Positions 10,443 through 18,245 of a DNA stretch of 64,000 nt are shown here, piece by piece. Made by a program: the position numbers and the translations under genes. The stretch lies in assembly GCF_034653275.1 (NCBI RefSeq), contig NZ_JAYEES010000003.1, forward strand, positions 1,736,001 through 1,800,000, in the 5' to 3' direction. The notes under the pieces are model-generated. The model had not been told where the DNA came from, did not search any database, and was given only the letters and a program-made list of their open reading frames with translations. The first letter of the stretch is position 1. The number at the start of each line of letters is the position of its first letter. Origin of the DNA: Nitrospirillum sp034653275. GTDB taxonomy: Bacteria > Pseudomonadota > Alphaproteobacteria > Azospirillales > Azospirillaceae.

Positions 10443-10496
10443 ATGACCGTTTCCGCCATCTCCGCCCCCGTTCCTTCCGGCCCACGGTTCCGCTGA
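10443..10496 (+). CDS. Possible 17-codon leader peptide, coupled to the deacetylase gene
   Basis: An ATG preceded by GAAGGGACAGTC opens a 17-codon frame, MTVSAISAPVPSGPRFR. Its TGA overlaps the ATG of the next gene as TGATG. The ribosome-binding site and the overlap suggest translational coupling, but there is no homology support and the peptide could be chance. Confidence 0.25.
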   Translation: MTVSAISAPVPSGPRFR

Positions 10497-11635
10497 TGCC
10501 CCGCCGCGTCACTCCCCCGCCGCCGTTGGGCCGGCCTGGCCAGAAAGGCCCCAAGCGTGCGCCAACCCGCCGGCGCAAGGGCGCCCGGATCAGCCTGACC
10601 CGGACGCAGCTGGCCGGCGTCATCGGGCTGACCGCCATCGTGGCGCTGCTGGGCGCCTATGTGCTGGGCAACCGCCACCCGCATAAGCCCGCGGTCGCGA
10701 CCGTGCCGACCCAGTCCGGGCCAGGCAAGACGGGACCCCGCCCGCCGGGCGCGCCGCCGGCACCGCCCCCGGAACAGCATGCGGAACAGCATGCGGAGGC
10801 GCCGGCAATGCCCGCACCAGCCGTGCCACCCAAGGCTGAGGCGCTCCGGACTGAGGCGCCCCGGACTGAGGCGCCTAAGGCCGAACCGGGCAAAGGGGCC
10901 GCGTGGCGGCGCAACGCGGTGCCATCGCCCCAAATGGCGGCGCCCGCGCCCGGTGCCGCGCACGCGCGCATCGTGCTGGTGATCGATGATTTGGGCGTGG
11001 ACCGGCCCCGCTCCACCCGCGCCGTGGCGCTGCCGGGCCCGGTCACCACCGCGTGGCTGCCCTACGCCCATGATCTGGCCGACCAGACCCGGGCGGCGCG
11101 GGCGGCGGGGCATGAACTGATCGTGCATGTGCCCATGGAGCCGGTGGGCAAGGCCGATCCCGGCCCCGGTGCCCTGACCGTCAATCTTGGCGATGAGGAA
11201 ATACAGCGGCGCCTGGAAACGGACCTCGCGTCGTTCGACGGCTATGTCGGCATCAACAACCACATGGGCAGCCGCTTCACGGCCGACGAGGGCAAGCTGT
11301 CCATCGTGCTGGCGGAACTGTCCCGCCGGGGGCTGATGTTCCTGGACAGCCGGACCACGCCCGACACCAAGGGGCCGGAACTGGCCGCCCGCTACCATTT
11401 GCCGCTGGTCAGCCGCGACGTCTTCCTGGACGACGACCAGTCGCCCAAGGCGGTGCAGGCCATGCTGGCCAAGGTGGAGGAGGTGGCCCGCCGCCACGGC
11501 ACCGCCGTCGCCATCGGCCACCCGCACGACGTCACCCTGACGGCGCTGGAGCATTGGCTGCCCACCCTGGCGGCCAAGGGCTTTGTCCTGGTGCCCTTGA
11601 CGGCCGTCATAGCGCCGCCGCCGGGCGGCACCTGA
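10496..11635 (+). CDS. Divergent polysaccharide deacetylase (YibQ/DUF610 type), membrane-anchored
   Basis: Probable cell-envelope protein of the divergent polysaccharide deacetylase family, often found near envelope protease genes. Residues 1-40 are basic, followed by one membrane span at about 40-60 (LAGVIGLTAIVALLGAYVLG), a Pro/Ala-rich linker with short repeats such as RTEAP to about residue 155, and the NodB-like domain. That domain starts with RIVLVIDDLGVD and includes HVPMEP, GINNHMGSRFT and GHPHDVT. The Asp and His positions that bind metal in true deacetylases are only partly kept, so catalysis is uncertain. The start overlaps the stop of a short upstream frame. Length 379 aa. Confidence 0.85.
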   Translation: MPRRVTPPPPLGRPGQKGPKRAPTRRRKGARISLTRTQLAGVIGLTAIVALLGAYVLGNRHPHKPAVATVPTQSGPGKTGPRPPGAPPAPPPEQHAEQHAEAPAMPAPAVPPKAEALRTEAPRTEAPKAEPGKGAAWRRNAVPSPQMAAPAPGAAHARIVLVIDDLGVDRPRSTRAVALPGPVTTAWLPYAHDLADQTRAARAAGHELIVHVPMEPVGKADPGPGALTVNLGDEEIQRRLETDLASFDGYVGINNHMGSRFTADEGKLSIVLAELSRRGLMFLDSRTTPDTKGPELAARYHLPLVSRDVFLDDDQSPKAVQAMLAKVEEVARRHGTAVAIGHPHDVTLTALEHWLPTLAAKGFVLVPLTAVIAPPPGGT

Positions 11636-11689
11636 TAATCGCTTGATGAACCGCGTCCTGATGGCCGGTCATGGTGTGTGGAGAACGAA

Positions 11690-11893
11690 ATGAACGCCTC
11701 TTATCGAATTGACGGCATGACCTGCCAAGGCTGCGCCCGGTCGGTGACCAGGGCCATCCAGGCCGTGGTGCCCATGGCCGAGGTGGCCGTGGACGTGGAC
11801 GCGGGCGTGGTGACCGTCATCGGCCCGACCGACGTCGGCCAGGTGAAGGGCGCCGTGGAGGATGCCGGCTTCGACTTCATCGGCCCGGCCTGA
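11690..11893 (+). CDS. Small heavy-metal-associated (HMA) domain protein, CopZ-like
   Basis: A 67-aa single HMA domain, probably a cytoplasmic copper(I) chaperone. The metal-binding motif is MTCQGC (residues 9-14, MTCxxC). The rest, including VTVIGPTDVGQVKGAVEDAGF, fits the beta-alpha-beta-beta-alpha-beta fold. ATG 11690 is preceded by GGAG at good spacing; a GTG at 11678 would add four residues. No copper ATPase or regulator is adjacent, so a partner is not visible. Confidence 0.88.
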   Translation: MNASYRIDGMTCQGCARSVTRAIQAVVPMAEVAVDVDAGVVTVIGPTDVGQVKGAVEDAGFDFIGPA

Positions 11894-11925
11894 GGTTTTG
11901 TTCCTGAGTTCGGTAGAGCGGCGCC

Positions 11926-12465
11926 ATGCGTATCCTGGTCCTTTTCGGAAGCCTGCGGGCGGCATCTTCCACTACCGCCGTGCTGAAGGCGGCGGCCCTA
12001 TTGGCGCCGGAGGGCGTGGGGGTTAGCCGTCTACGACGGGATAGCCAACCTGCCGCACGACAATCTCGACCTGGATGACGCCGGTGACGGCGCCCGCGTG
12101 CCGCCCATCGCCCAGGATCTGCGCGCCTCGGTCGAGGCGGCGGGCACCCCGTTGATCGATCGCCCGCCCGGAATACGCCCACGGCGCCCCGGGGGACTTG
12201 AAGAACGCGCTGGATGGTTGGTCAGCGGCGTGGAGTTCCCGGGCAAGCGCGTGGCCCTGATCAACACCAGCCCCGCGCCCATCACGCCCAGGGCGCGCTG
12301 CGCGAAATCCTCGCCACCCTGTCGGCCGAACTGGTGGAGGAAGCCTACGTCGCCATCCCTTTGCTGAACACGCCCTTGGACGGGCAGGCTATCGCCGCCG
12401 GCCCGGTTTTGGCTGGGCCATTGAGGGATGCGCCGGCCGCGTTGGTAGATGGAGACAATAGGTGA
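11926..12465 (+). pseudogene. Decayed NAD(P)H-dependent FMN reductase gene
   Basis: The region encodes recognisable pieces of an NADPH-dependent FMN reductase (flavodoxin-like), but in changing frames. It starts MRILVLFGSLRAASS from ATG 11926. Then come DGIANLPHDNLDLDDAGDG, PEYAHGAPGDLKNALD, WLVSGVEFPGKRVALINTSP, and AHHAQGALREILATLSAEL to TPLDGQAIAAGPVLAG. At least four small indels are needed to join them: near 12020, 12165, 12215 and 12275. Several independent lesions argue for real decay rather than one sequencing error. It directly precedes the BrnT/BrnA operon and its operator. Confidence 0.8.
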
Positions 12466-12513
12466 TTTTGTATATACGATAACGGTGATTGCCGTATTAT
12501 CGTATATACGAAA
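12466..12513. promoter_or_regulatory. Palindromic operator of the brnTA operon
   Basis: Two copies of the core GTATATACG (part of the self-complementary CGTATATACG) form a perfect 13-bp inverted repeat, GTATATACGATAA (12470-12482) and TTATCGTATATAC (12497-12509), with a 14-bp spacer. The repeat extends to 17 bp with one mismatch. It ends 11 bp before the brnT start. Ribbon-helix-helix BrnA antitoxins autorepress at palindromes in this position, so this is the expected operator, overlapping the promoter. Confidence 0.75.
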
Positions 12514-12520
12514 TTAGAGC

Positions 12521-12802
12521 ATGGACATCTGGGACGAAGCCAAACGCCAGGCCAATCTTGAAAAGCATGGTGTGGACTTCATCGGCCTGGATGCATTCGA
12601 TTGGGCTAACGCGGTCTATGTTGAGGACCTGCGTCAGGAATACGGCGAGGTTCGGCTGATCGCATTAGGCCTCTTAAGGAACCGCGTCCATGTCGTGGTG
12701 TTCACAGAACGCCCTGAAGGACGGCGCCTTATTTCAGCTCGTAAGGCCAATAGCAGAGAGATAGCACGCTATGTCCAAGAGATTGGCATATCCCACCCCT
12801 GA
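12521..12802 (+). CDS. brnT: BrnT-family toxin
   Basis: Type II toxin with a RelE-like fold that slows translation by cutting RNA. The 93-aa product shows the family opening MDIWDEAKRQANLEKHGVDF and the later segments VRLIALGLL, VHVVVFTER and RLISARKANSREIARY, where the catalytic basic residues lie. As in other BrnTA pairs the toxin gene comes first and overlaps the antitoxin gene, here by 32 bp. The lower GC content of this pair and the decayed gene next to it suggest acquired DNA. Confidence 0.88.
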   Translation: MDIWDEAKRQANLEKHGVDFIGLDAFDWANAVYVEDLRQEYGEVRLIALGLLRNRVHVVVFTERPEGRRLISARKANSREIARYVQEIGISHP

Positions 12803-13043
12803 GGAGGATGCCGCAATTCAGGCGGCCGCGGCCGACGATCCGGACACGATTCCGGATTTGGATGAGGCGTTCGCAACCGGTCAGGTTCGTCGTGTTGGCC
12901 GTCCGAAATCGGCAATCATCAAGCAGGCCGTCAGCATTCGCTTGGACCAGGACATCCTGGACCACTACCGAGGCACGGGTGCCGGTTGGCAGACCCGGCT
13001 TAATGAAGACCTTCGCCGTCTCTTGAAAGACAGCGCGGCTTAG
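12771..13043 (+). CDS. brnA: BrnA-family antitoxin
   Basis: Neutralises BrnT and represses the operon. The 90-aa product has a BrnT-binding N-terminal half (TPEEDAAIQAAAADDPD) and a C-terminal ribbon-helix-helix segment: VSIRLDQDILDHYRG, then GWQTRLNEDLRRLL. It starts inside brnT, so the two are translated together. A strong terminator follows 17 bp after the stop. Confidence 0.88.
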   Translation: MSKRLAYPTPEEDAAIQAAAADDPDTIPDLDEAFATGQVRRVGRPKSAIIKQAVSIRLDQDILDHYRGTGAGWQTRLNEDLRRLLKDSAA

Positions 13044-13060
13044 ACTTCGAGCCGGGAATC

Positions 13061-13096
13061 AGGAGGGGCGGCCCGTTGGAGCCGCCCCTCCTTTTT
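13061..13096. terminator. Intrinsic terminator after brnA, facing trpE
   Basis: Perfect 12-bp stem AGGAGGGGCGGC / GCCGCCCCTCCT with an 8-nt loop, followed by TTTT. It lies between the convergent brnA and trpE ends. Confidence 0.9.
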
Positions 13097-13117
13097 CATA
13101 AGCGCTGAGCACCCGCC

Positions 13118-14644
13118 TCAAATGTTCCGCGTCGACCGCTTTTCCTGGGCGTAGCGCACGGCTTCCTCGGCGGCCTTGAACAGGGCCTTGGCCTTGTTCA
13201 CCGTCTCCTGGTACTCGGCCTCGGGATCGCTGTCCGCCACCACGCCGCCGCCCGCCTGGACGTGCATGACGCCGTCCTTGATGACGGCGGTGCGCAGGGC
13301 GATGCAGGTGTCCATGGTGCCGTTGGCGGCGAAGTAGCCGATGCAGCCGCCGTAGATGCCGCGGCGGGTGCCTTCCAGCTCCTCGATGATCTCCATCGCG
13401 CGCACCTTGGGCGCTCCGGACACCGTGCCGGCGGGGAAGCCGCCCACCAGGGCGTTGATGGCGTTGAAGCGGGACTTGTCCAGCTTGCCCTCAACGTTGG
13501 AGACGATGTGCATCACGTGGGAATAGTGCTCAATGGTGAAGCGCTCGGTCACCGTGACCGTGCCCACCTCGGCCACCCGGCCCACGTCGTTGCGCCCCAG
13601 GTCCAGCAGCATCAGATGCTCTGACAGCTCCTTGGGGTCGGCCAGCAGATCCGCTTCCAGTTCCTTGTCCTCCGCCGGGGTCTTGCCGCGGCGGCGGGTG
13701 CCGGCGATGGGGCGGATGGTGACGGTGTCGTCGCGCAGCCGCACCAGGATCTCCGGGCTGGAGCCCACGACCGACAGGTCGCCGAAATCCAGGAAGAACA
13801 GGAAGGGGGAGGGGTTGATGCGGCGCAGCGCGCGGTACAGCGCGAAGGGCGGCAGGGCGAAGGGGACGGAGAAGCGCTGGCTGGGCACCACCTGGAAGAT
13901 GTCGCCTGCGCGGATGTATTCCTTCGCCTTCTCCACCATGGCGTGATAGTCGGCGCGGCTGATGTTGGAGGACGGATCGGGCAGGGCCTCGATCTCGCCG
14001 CCCGCGTCGTGGCCCACGGGCAGGGGGCGGTCCAGGTCCGCCACCGCGTCGGCCAGGCGTTCCTTGGCGGCGATATAGGCGGCCTCCGCCGAGACGCCGG
14101 CCGCGGGCCGCACGGGGGTCACCAGCGTGACCACGTTCTCGATGCTGTCGAAGATGGCCATGATGGTGGGACGGATCAGGACGGCGTCCTCAACCCCCAG
14201 CGCGTCGCGGTTCTTCTCCGGCAGCTTCTCCATCAGCCGGACCATGTCATAGCCGAGATAGCCGAACAGGCCGGCCGACATGGGCGGCAGGTGCGCTGGC
14301 AGGTCGATGCGGCTCTCTTCCAGCACGTCGGCCAGGGCGTCCAGCGGGCTGGCCGTCAGCGGCTCGAACGCCGCCGGGTCGGTGGCGGCCCGGCGGTTGA
14401 TCCAGGCCTGGGTGCCCTTGCTCTTCCAAATCAGGTCGGGCTTCAGCCCGATCAGGGAATAGCGGCCGCGGACGGAGCCGCCGGTGACCGATTCCAGCAG
14501 GAAGGAGAACGGGCGCCCTTGCGCCAGCTTCAGCATGGCGGCGACGGGCGTCTCCAGGTCGCTGACCAGCCGCGTCCAGACGACCTGCGCCTGGCCCGCG
14601 GCGTACGCCGTGCCGAAGGCCGTCTCATCGGGGAAGGGGGGCAC
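13118..14644 (-). CDS. trpE: Anthranilate synthase component I
   Basis: Forms anthranilate from chorismate using ammonia delivered by TrpG. The 508-aa product has the N-terminal feedback domain with LLES near residue 50 (tryptophan-binding LLES motif), and the chorismate-binding domain from about residue 240 (VPSQRFSVPF). Its signature pieces are SPEILVR, IAGTRRRGKTPAEDKELE, HLMLLDLGRNDVGRV and GCIGYFAANGTMDTCIALRT. The start codon is GTG (14642-14644), 6 bp after the ppiD stop, so it may be read from the ppiD transcript. No Trp leader peptide is visible in that gap. trpG lies 3 kb away across an accessory stretch. Confidence 0.96.
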   Translation of the reverse strand: MPPFPDETAFGTAYAAGQAQVVWTRLVSDLETPVAAMLKLAQGRPFSFLLESVTGGSVRGRYSLIGLKPDLIWKSKGTQAWINRRAATDPAAFEPLTASPLDALADVLEESRIDLPAHLPPMSAGLFGYLGYDMVRLMEKLPEKNRDALGVEDAVLIRPTIMAIFDSIENVVTLVTPVRPAAGVSAEAAYIAAKERLADAVADLDRPLPVGHDAGGEIEALPDPSSNISRADYHAMVEKAKEYIRAGDIFQVVPSQRFSVPFALPPFALYRALRRINPSPFLFFLDFGDLSVVGSSPEILVRLRDDTVTIRPIAGTRRRGKTPAEDKELEADLLADPKELSEHLMLLDLGRNDVGRVAEVGTVTVTERFTIEHYSHVMHIVSNVEGKLDKSRFNAINALVGGFPAGTVSGAPKVRAMEIIEELEGTRRGIYGGCIGYFAANGTMDTCIALRTAVIKDGVMHVQAGGGVVADSDPEAEYQETVNKAKALFKAAEEAVRYAQEKRSTRNI

Positions 14645-14650
14645 GACGCC

Positions 14651-16534
14651 TTACTCCTGGTGTTCAAGGCGCTGCAGCAGCGTCCGGTTCTCGGTGATGC
14701 GATAGCGCTGGCGCAGGGCGTCCAGGAACTGGACGTAGAGGTCGCCGGCCACGCCGTCGCGCAGCTGCTTGGCCGCCACGCCGGCGCGGTCGGCCAGCAG
14801 CGGTTCCGGCATGGGCACCACGGCGGCCAGGCGCACGACCATCTGGCCGTCGGCGGCGGCGCCTGTGGTGACCTCGCCCGGCTTCAAGGTGAACAGGGCG
14901 TCCACCAGCTCCGGCGTCAGGGGGCTGTCCTTGCCCACGGTGCGGCCCACGGGCGGCTGGCGGGTGTAGACCGCACCCGTCTCCTTGGCCACCTGCTCCG
15001 GCGCGGCGCCGGCCTTCAGCTTGTCGGCGATGTCCTTGGCCTTGGCCTTGGCGGCCTCGTCACGCTTGGAGGATTTCCAATCGGCGGTGACCTGGTCCTT
15101 GACCTGGTCCAGCGGCTTCAGGGCCGGGGCCTGCACGCTGTCCACGCGCACGGCGAAATAGCTCTTGTTGCGCTCGCCCTCCGTGGTGCTGCTGTTGTCG
15201 CCCGAGGCCAGGCCGAAGGCGGTCTGCACCACCTTCGCGACGGGGACTGCCAGGCCGGCCACCGGCTTGCCGGTGGGATCCTTGCCCTCGCGATCCACGG
15301 CGGCGATCTTGGTCACCGTCGCGTCCACCTTCTTGGCGGCTTCTTCCAGCGAGGCGCCGCCGGAGATGGCGTCGTCCAGCTTGTTCGACAGGTCGTACAG
15401 CTGGTCGGTGGCGCGCTCGGCCTTCACCTGCTCCACCAGCTGGGCCTTCACCTGGTCCAGGGTCTGGGTGCTGCCGGGGACGATCTTGGTGACGGCGACG
15501 ACGTGCCAGCCGAAGCCGCTCTTCACCGGGTCCGACACCTTGCCCTGGGGCAGGGAGAAGGCGATGTCCTGCAACTCGGCCGGCAGGTCCGCCTTGGTGA
15601 TGTTGGCCAGCGGCAGCATGGACACGCCGGCGGCCTTGGCGGCGTCGGCCAGCGACTTTCCACCGGCGGCGGCCTGCGCCACCTTGTCCGCCTGCTCCTT
15701 GGTGTCGACCAGCACCTGGTCCAGGTCGCGGCGTTCCGGCTTCACGAATTCCTTGGCGCGGGCGTCGTAGGCCTTCTTCAGGTCCTCGTCGCCGACCTCC
15801 TCGGTCTTGGCGATGGCGTCGGTGGACAGGGTGACCACGGTCAGGGCGCGGTATTCCGGAGCGGTGTAGCGGGCGGCCTGGGCCTTGTGGAAGGCCTCCA
15901 GCGCCGCCTGGTCGGGCGTGCCCGGGTCCGGCATGGCCTTGTCGGCCACGAACAGCGTCTCCGCCCCGCGCTGCTCGCCGCGATAGCGCACCAGGTCGCG
16001 GGCCAGGGTCTGCGGCACGCGGATGCCGGCGGCCAGTGCCTCCGTCACCTCGGTGCGGGCCATGTCCTCACGCACCTCGCCCACGATCTCATCCTCCGAG
16101 ATCTGGTTCTGGCGCAGCAGGGCCCGCATCAGCAGGGGATCGAACTGGCCGGACTTGTCCTTGAACACCGGCATCTCGGCGATCTTCTGCGCCGCCGCCT
16201 GTTCCGAGACGCGCAGGCCGAAGTCGTGCGTCGCCTGCTTGATCAGGGCGCGCTGGATCTCGTCCTGCAGCGCCGCGCGCATCAGGCCCATCTGCTTGGC
16301 CTGCTCGGCCGTCAGTTCCGGCCCCATGGTCTGGCGCAGGCGGTTCATCTGCTGGCGGAAGGCGCGGTCCACATCCTGCGGGGTGATCTCGGTGTCGCCC
16401 ACCCGGGCCACAGCTTGGTCACTGACGGTGGTGCCCACCCGGCCCACACCCCAGATCCCGAAACTGATGATCAGGAACACGAACAGGATCTTGGAGAACC
16501 ACGAGCCCGAGAATTTGCGGATGAACTGAAGCAT
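14651..16534 (-). CDS. ppiD: PpiD-like periplasmic folding chaperone, membrane-anchored peptidyl-prolyl isomerase
   Basis: Inner-membrane protein that helps secreted and outer-membrane proteins fold. The 627-aa product has a single N-terminal anchor (residues 14-32, FSKILFVFLIISFGIWGVG), then a SurA-like N-terminal chaperone domain (ITPQDVDRAFRQQMNRLRQ), and a parvulin-type PPIase domain around residues 260-360 with FGWHVVAVTKI. A second, weaker parvulin-like region follows. PpiD upstream of trpE is a recurrent alphaproteobacterial arrangement. It is divergent from tpiA. Confidence 0.9.
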   Translation of the reverse strand: MLQFIRKFSGSWFSKILFVFLIISFGIWGVGRVGTTVSDQAVARVGDTEITPQDVDRAFRQQMNRLRQTMGPELTAEQAKQMGLMRAALQDEIQRALIKQATHDFGLRVSEQAAAQKIAEMPVFKDKSGQFDPLLMRALLRQNQISEDEIVGEVREDMARTEVTEALAAGIRVPQTLARDLVRYRGEQRGAETLFVADKAMPDPGTPDQAALEAFHKAQAARYTAPEYRALTVVTLSTDAIAKTEEVGDEDLKKAYDARAKEFVKPERRDLDQVLVDTKEQADKVAQAAAGGKSLADAAKAAGVSMLPLANITKADLPAELQDIAFSLPQGKVSDPVKSGFGWHVVAVTKIVPGSTQTLDQVKAQLVEQVKAERATDQLYDLSNKLDDAISGGASLEEAAKKVDATVTKIAAVDREGKDPTGKPVAGLAVPVAKVVQTAFGLASGDNSSTTEGERNKSYFAVRVDSVQAPALKPLDQVKDQVTADWKSSKRDEAAKAKAKDIADKLKAGAAPEQVAKETGAVYTRQPPVGRTVGKDSPLTPELVDALFTLKPGEVTTGAAADGQMVVRLAAVVPMPEPLLADRAGVAAKQLRDGVAGDLYVQFLDALRQRYRITENRTLLQRLEHQE

Positions 16535-16846
16535 GTGCCTGCTGCGTCTTGCGAATTGCTTGTCAGTGGGCGGGGCCTCGGCCCCGGATATCCCACCCTC
16601 CCATCAGGGCGCGGCATCATAGAAGCAGGGGGCGGGGGCGGCAATAGATGGTTGGGCGGGCGACGCGCATGGGCCGGGCGTGCCGACTCACCGTCTTGTC
16701 ACGGCCTGAATCATGGAAATGCCGGCGCATGACTGTTACAGCATGACGACAGGGACAACCGTGACAAGGCGGGCCACCCAAACCTAAAAGGCCCCCGCGC
16801 GGATGCTTCCCTTTTGAGTGCGTTAAACTCGGGGAGAACAAAGGAA

Positions 16847-17596
16847 ATGCGCCGCAAATTCATTGTCGGTAATTGGAAGATGCACGGCCTCAGGGAAGGG
16901 GGGACGGCGTTGGCCTCCGACCTTGCCGGCCGCATGCTGGGGGCGGGCGACGTCGCCTTCGACATGTTGCTGTGCCCACCCGCCACCCTCATCCATACCG
17001 TGGTCCAGGCCGTGGCCGACGCGCCGCTCAGCGTCGGCGGCCAGGATTGCCATGGCAAGGATTCGGGGGCCCACACCGGGGACATCGGGGCCCCCATGCT
17101 GGCCGACGCCGGCTGCCAGTACGTCATCGTCGGCCACTCCGAACGCCGGCAGGGCCATGGCGAGCTGAGCGCGGAGGTGAGGGCCAAGGCCGCCGCCGCC
17201 CACCGCGCCGGCCTGATCGCCATCGTCTGCGTGGGCGAAACGGAGGCCGAGCGCGACGCCGGTCGCGCCATGGACGTCATCGCCCGCATGGTGGACGATT
17301 CCATGCCCGAAGGCGCCACGGCGGCCAACACCGTGGTGGCCTATGAGCCGGTCTGGGCCATCGGCACGGGGCGCACGCCCACGCCCAAGGACGTGGCAGC
17401 CATGCATTCCATGATCAGGGGACGTCTCGCAACGCTGGTTGATCAGCCGGACGCGGTGCGCATCTTATATGGCGGTTCCGTTAAGCCGGACAACGCGGCC
17501 AGCCTGTTGCACATCGACGATGTGGACGGGGCCCTGGTCGGCGGCGCCAGCTTGAAGGCGGACGAATTCTGGGCCATCGCGGAAACTTGCCGCTAG
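16847..17596 (+). CDS. tpiA: Triosephosphate isomerase
   Basis: Interconverts dihydroxyacetone phosphate and glyceraldehyde 3-phosphate. The active-site residues are visible: Lys in GNWKMHG (residues 8-14), His in VIVGHSERR (about residue 95), Glu in AYEPVWAIGTG (about residue 166) and the phosphate loop YGGSVKPDNA. ATG 16847, preceded by AAAGGAA, gives 249 aa; the open frame starts 11 codons earlier but MRRKFIVGNWKMHG is the family start. secG follows on the same strand. Confidence 0.97.
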   Translation: MRRKFIVGNWKMHGLREGGTALASDLAGRMLGAGDVAFDMLLCPPATLIHTVVQAVADAPLSVGGQDCHGKDSGAHTGDIGAPMLADAGCQYVIVGHSERRQGHGELSAEVRAKAAAAHRAGLIAIVCVGETEAERDAGRAMDVIARMVDDSMPEGATAANTVVAYEPVWAIGTGRTPTPKDVAAMHSMIRGRLATLVDQPDAVRILYGGSVKPDNAASLLHIDDVDGALVGGASLKADEFWAIAETCR

Positions 17597-17637
17597 CGCC
17601 CCGGGTTCGGACTGGGTAAAGAGATGCGCGAGCAGGT

Positions 17638-17662
17638 CGGCCGCCCCCGGACGGGGCGGCCG
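17638..17662 (+). terminator. Hairpin between tpiA and secG
   Basis: 10-bp stem CGGCCGCCCC / GGGGCGGCCG with a 5-nt loop, followed by a weak T-rich tract (CTATTTCATGTTTTG). Possible partial terminator. Confidence 0.5.
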
Positions 17663-17720
17663 GCTATTTCATGTTTTGCCATAACCATTGTTTGGCCTGC
17701 TGGATAGGATTGCTGCTTCG

Positions 17721-18140
17721 ATGTCCACCGTCGTCCTGGTTTTGCACATTCTGATCGGCATCGCGCTGGTCGGTGTCGTCCTGGTCCAGCGCTCTGAGGG
17801 CGGCGGGCTGGGCATGGGCGGCGGCACCATGGGCGGCTTCATGACGGCCCGGGGCAGTGCCAACCTGCTGACCCGCACCACCTCCATCCTGTTCGGCGCC
17901 TTCCTGGTGACCAGCTTGGTGCTGGCCCTGCTGAACCGCGCGGCCACGCACCACAATTCGGTGTTCGACAAGCTGCCGGCCGCCGCCGCCCCGGCCAGCC
18001 CCGCTGCCACGCCCGGCGCGGTGCCCTCCGGCGACCAGCCGGCGGCCCCCTCGGGCGCTCCGGCGGCGCAGCAGCCGGCACCGGCGACCACCTCCCCGGC
18101 TCCCACCTCTGGCGAGCCCAAAGTTCCGACCGGCCAGTAA
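17721..18140 (+). CDS. secG: Preprotein translocase subunit SecG
   Basis: Small membrane subunit of the SecYEG channel. The 139-aa product has two membrane segments (residues 3-22 and about 54-74) around the conserved VQRSEGGGLGMGGGTMGGF cytosolic loop. The remaining 65 residues form a Pro/Ala/Ser-rich tail, common in alphaproteobacteria. Start ATG 17721 (MSTVVLVLHILIG) is chosen over an in-frame start 11 codons upstream. Order tpiA-secG-pyrG is conserved in alphaproteobacteria. Confidence 0.95.
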   Translation: MSTVVLVLHILIGIALVGVVLVQRSEGGGLGMGGGTMGGFMTARGSANLLTRTTSILFGAFLVTSLVLALLNRAATHHNSVFDKLPAAAAPASPAATPGAVPSGDQPAAPSGAPAAQQPAPATTSPAPTSGEPKVPTGQ

Positions 18141-18159
18141 AGGCGGGCGACACCAACGG

Positions 18160-18183
18160 AGGCGGCGAAAGCCGCCTCTTTCA
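18160..18183 (+). terminator. Intrinsic terminator after secG
   Basis: 8-bp stem GAGGCGGC / GCCGCCTC closed by a GAAA tetraloop and followed by TTTC. It lies 20 bp after the secG stop and 63 bp before pyrG. Confidence 0.75.
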
Positions 18184-18245
18184 ATTCGGGGGGCCGGCGC
18201 ATTCGCGTTGGCCCGACATGCGGCCTTTAGCTAAACTAGGCTTCC

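Noticed and set aside
14642..14650. Trp attenuator/leader peptide ahead of trpE
   Set aside because: Only 6 bp separate trpE from the ppiD stop, and no Trp-rich short frame or alternative hairpins fit.
13943..16732. 929-codon open frame on plus, antisense to ppiD and trpE
   Set aside because: It is the GC-rich mirror of two well-supported minus-strand genes and has low-complexity Gly/His/Gln content.
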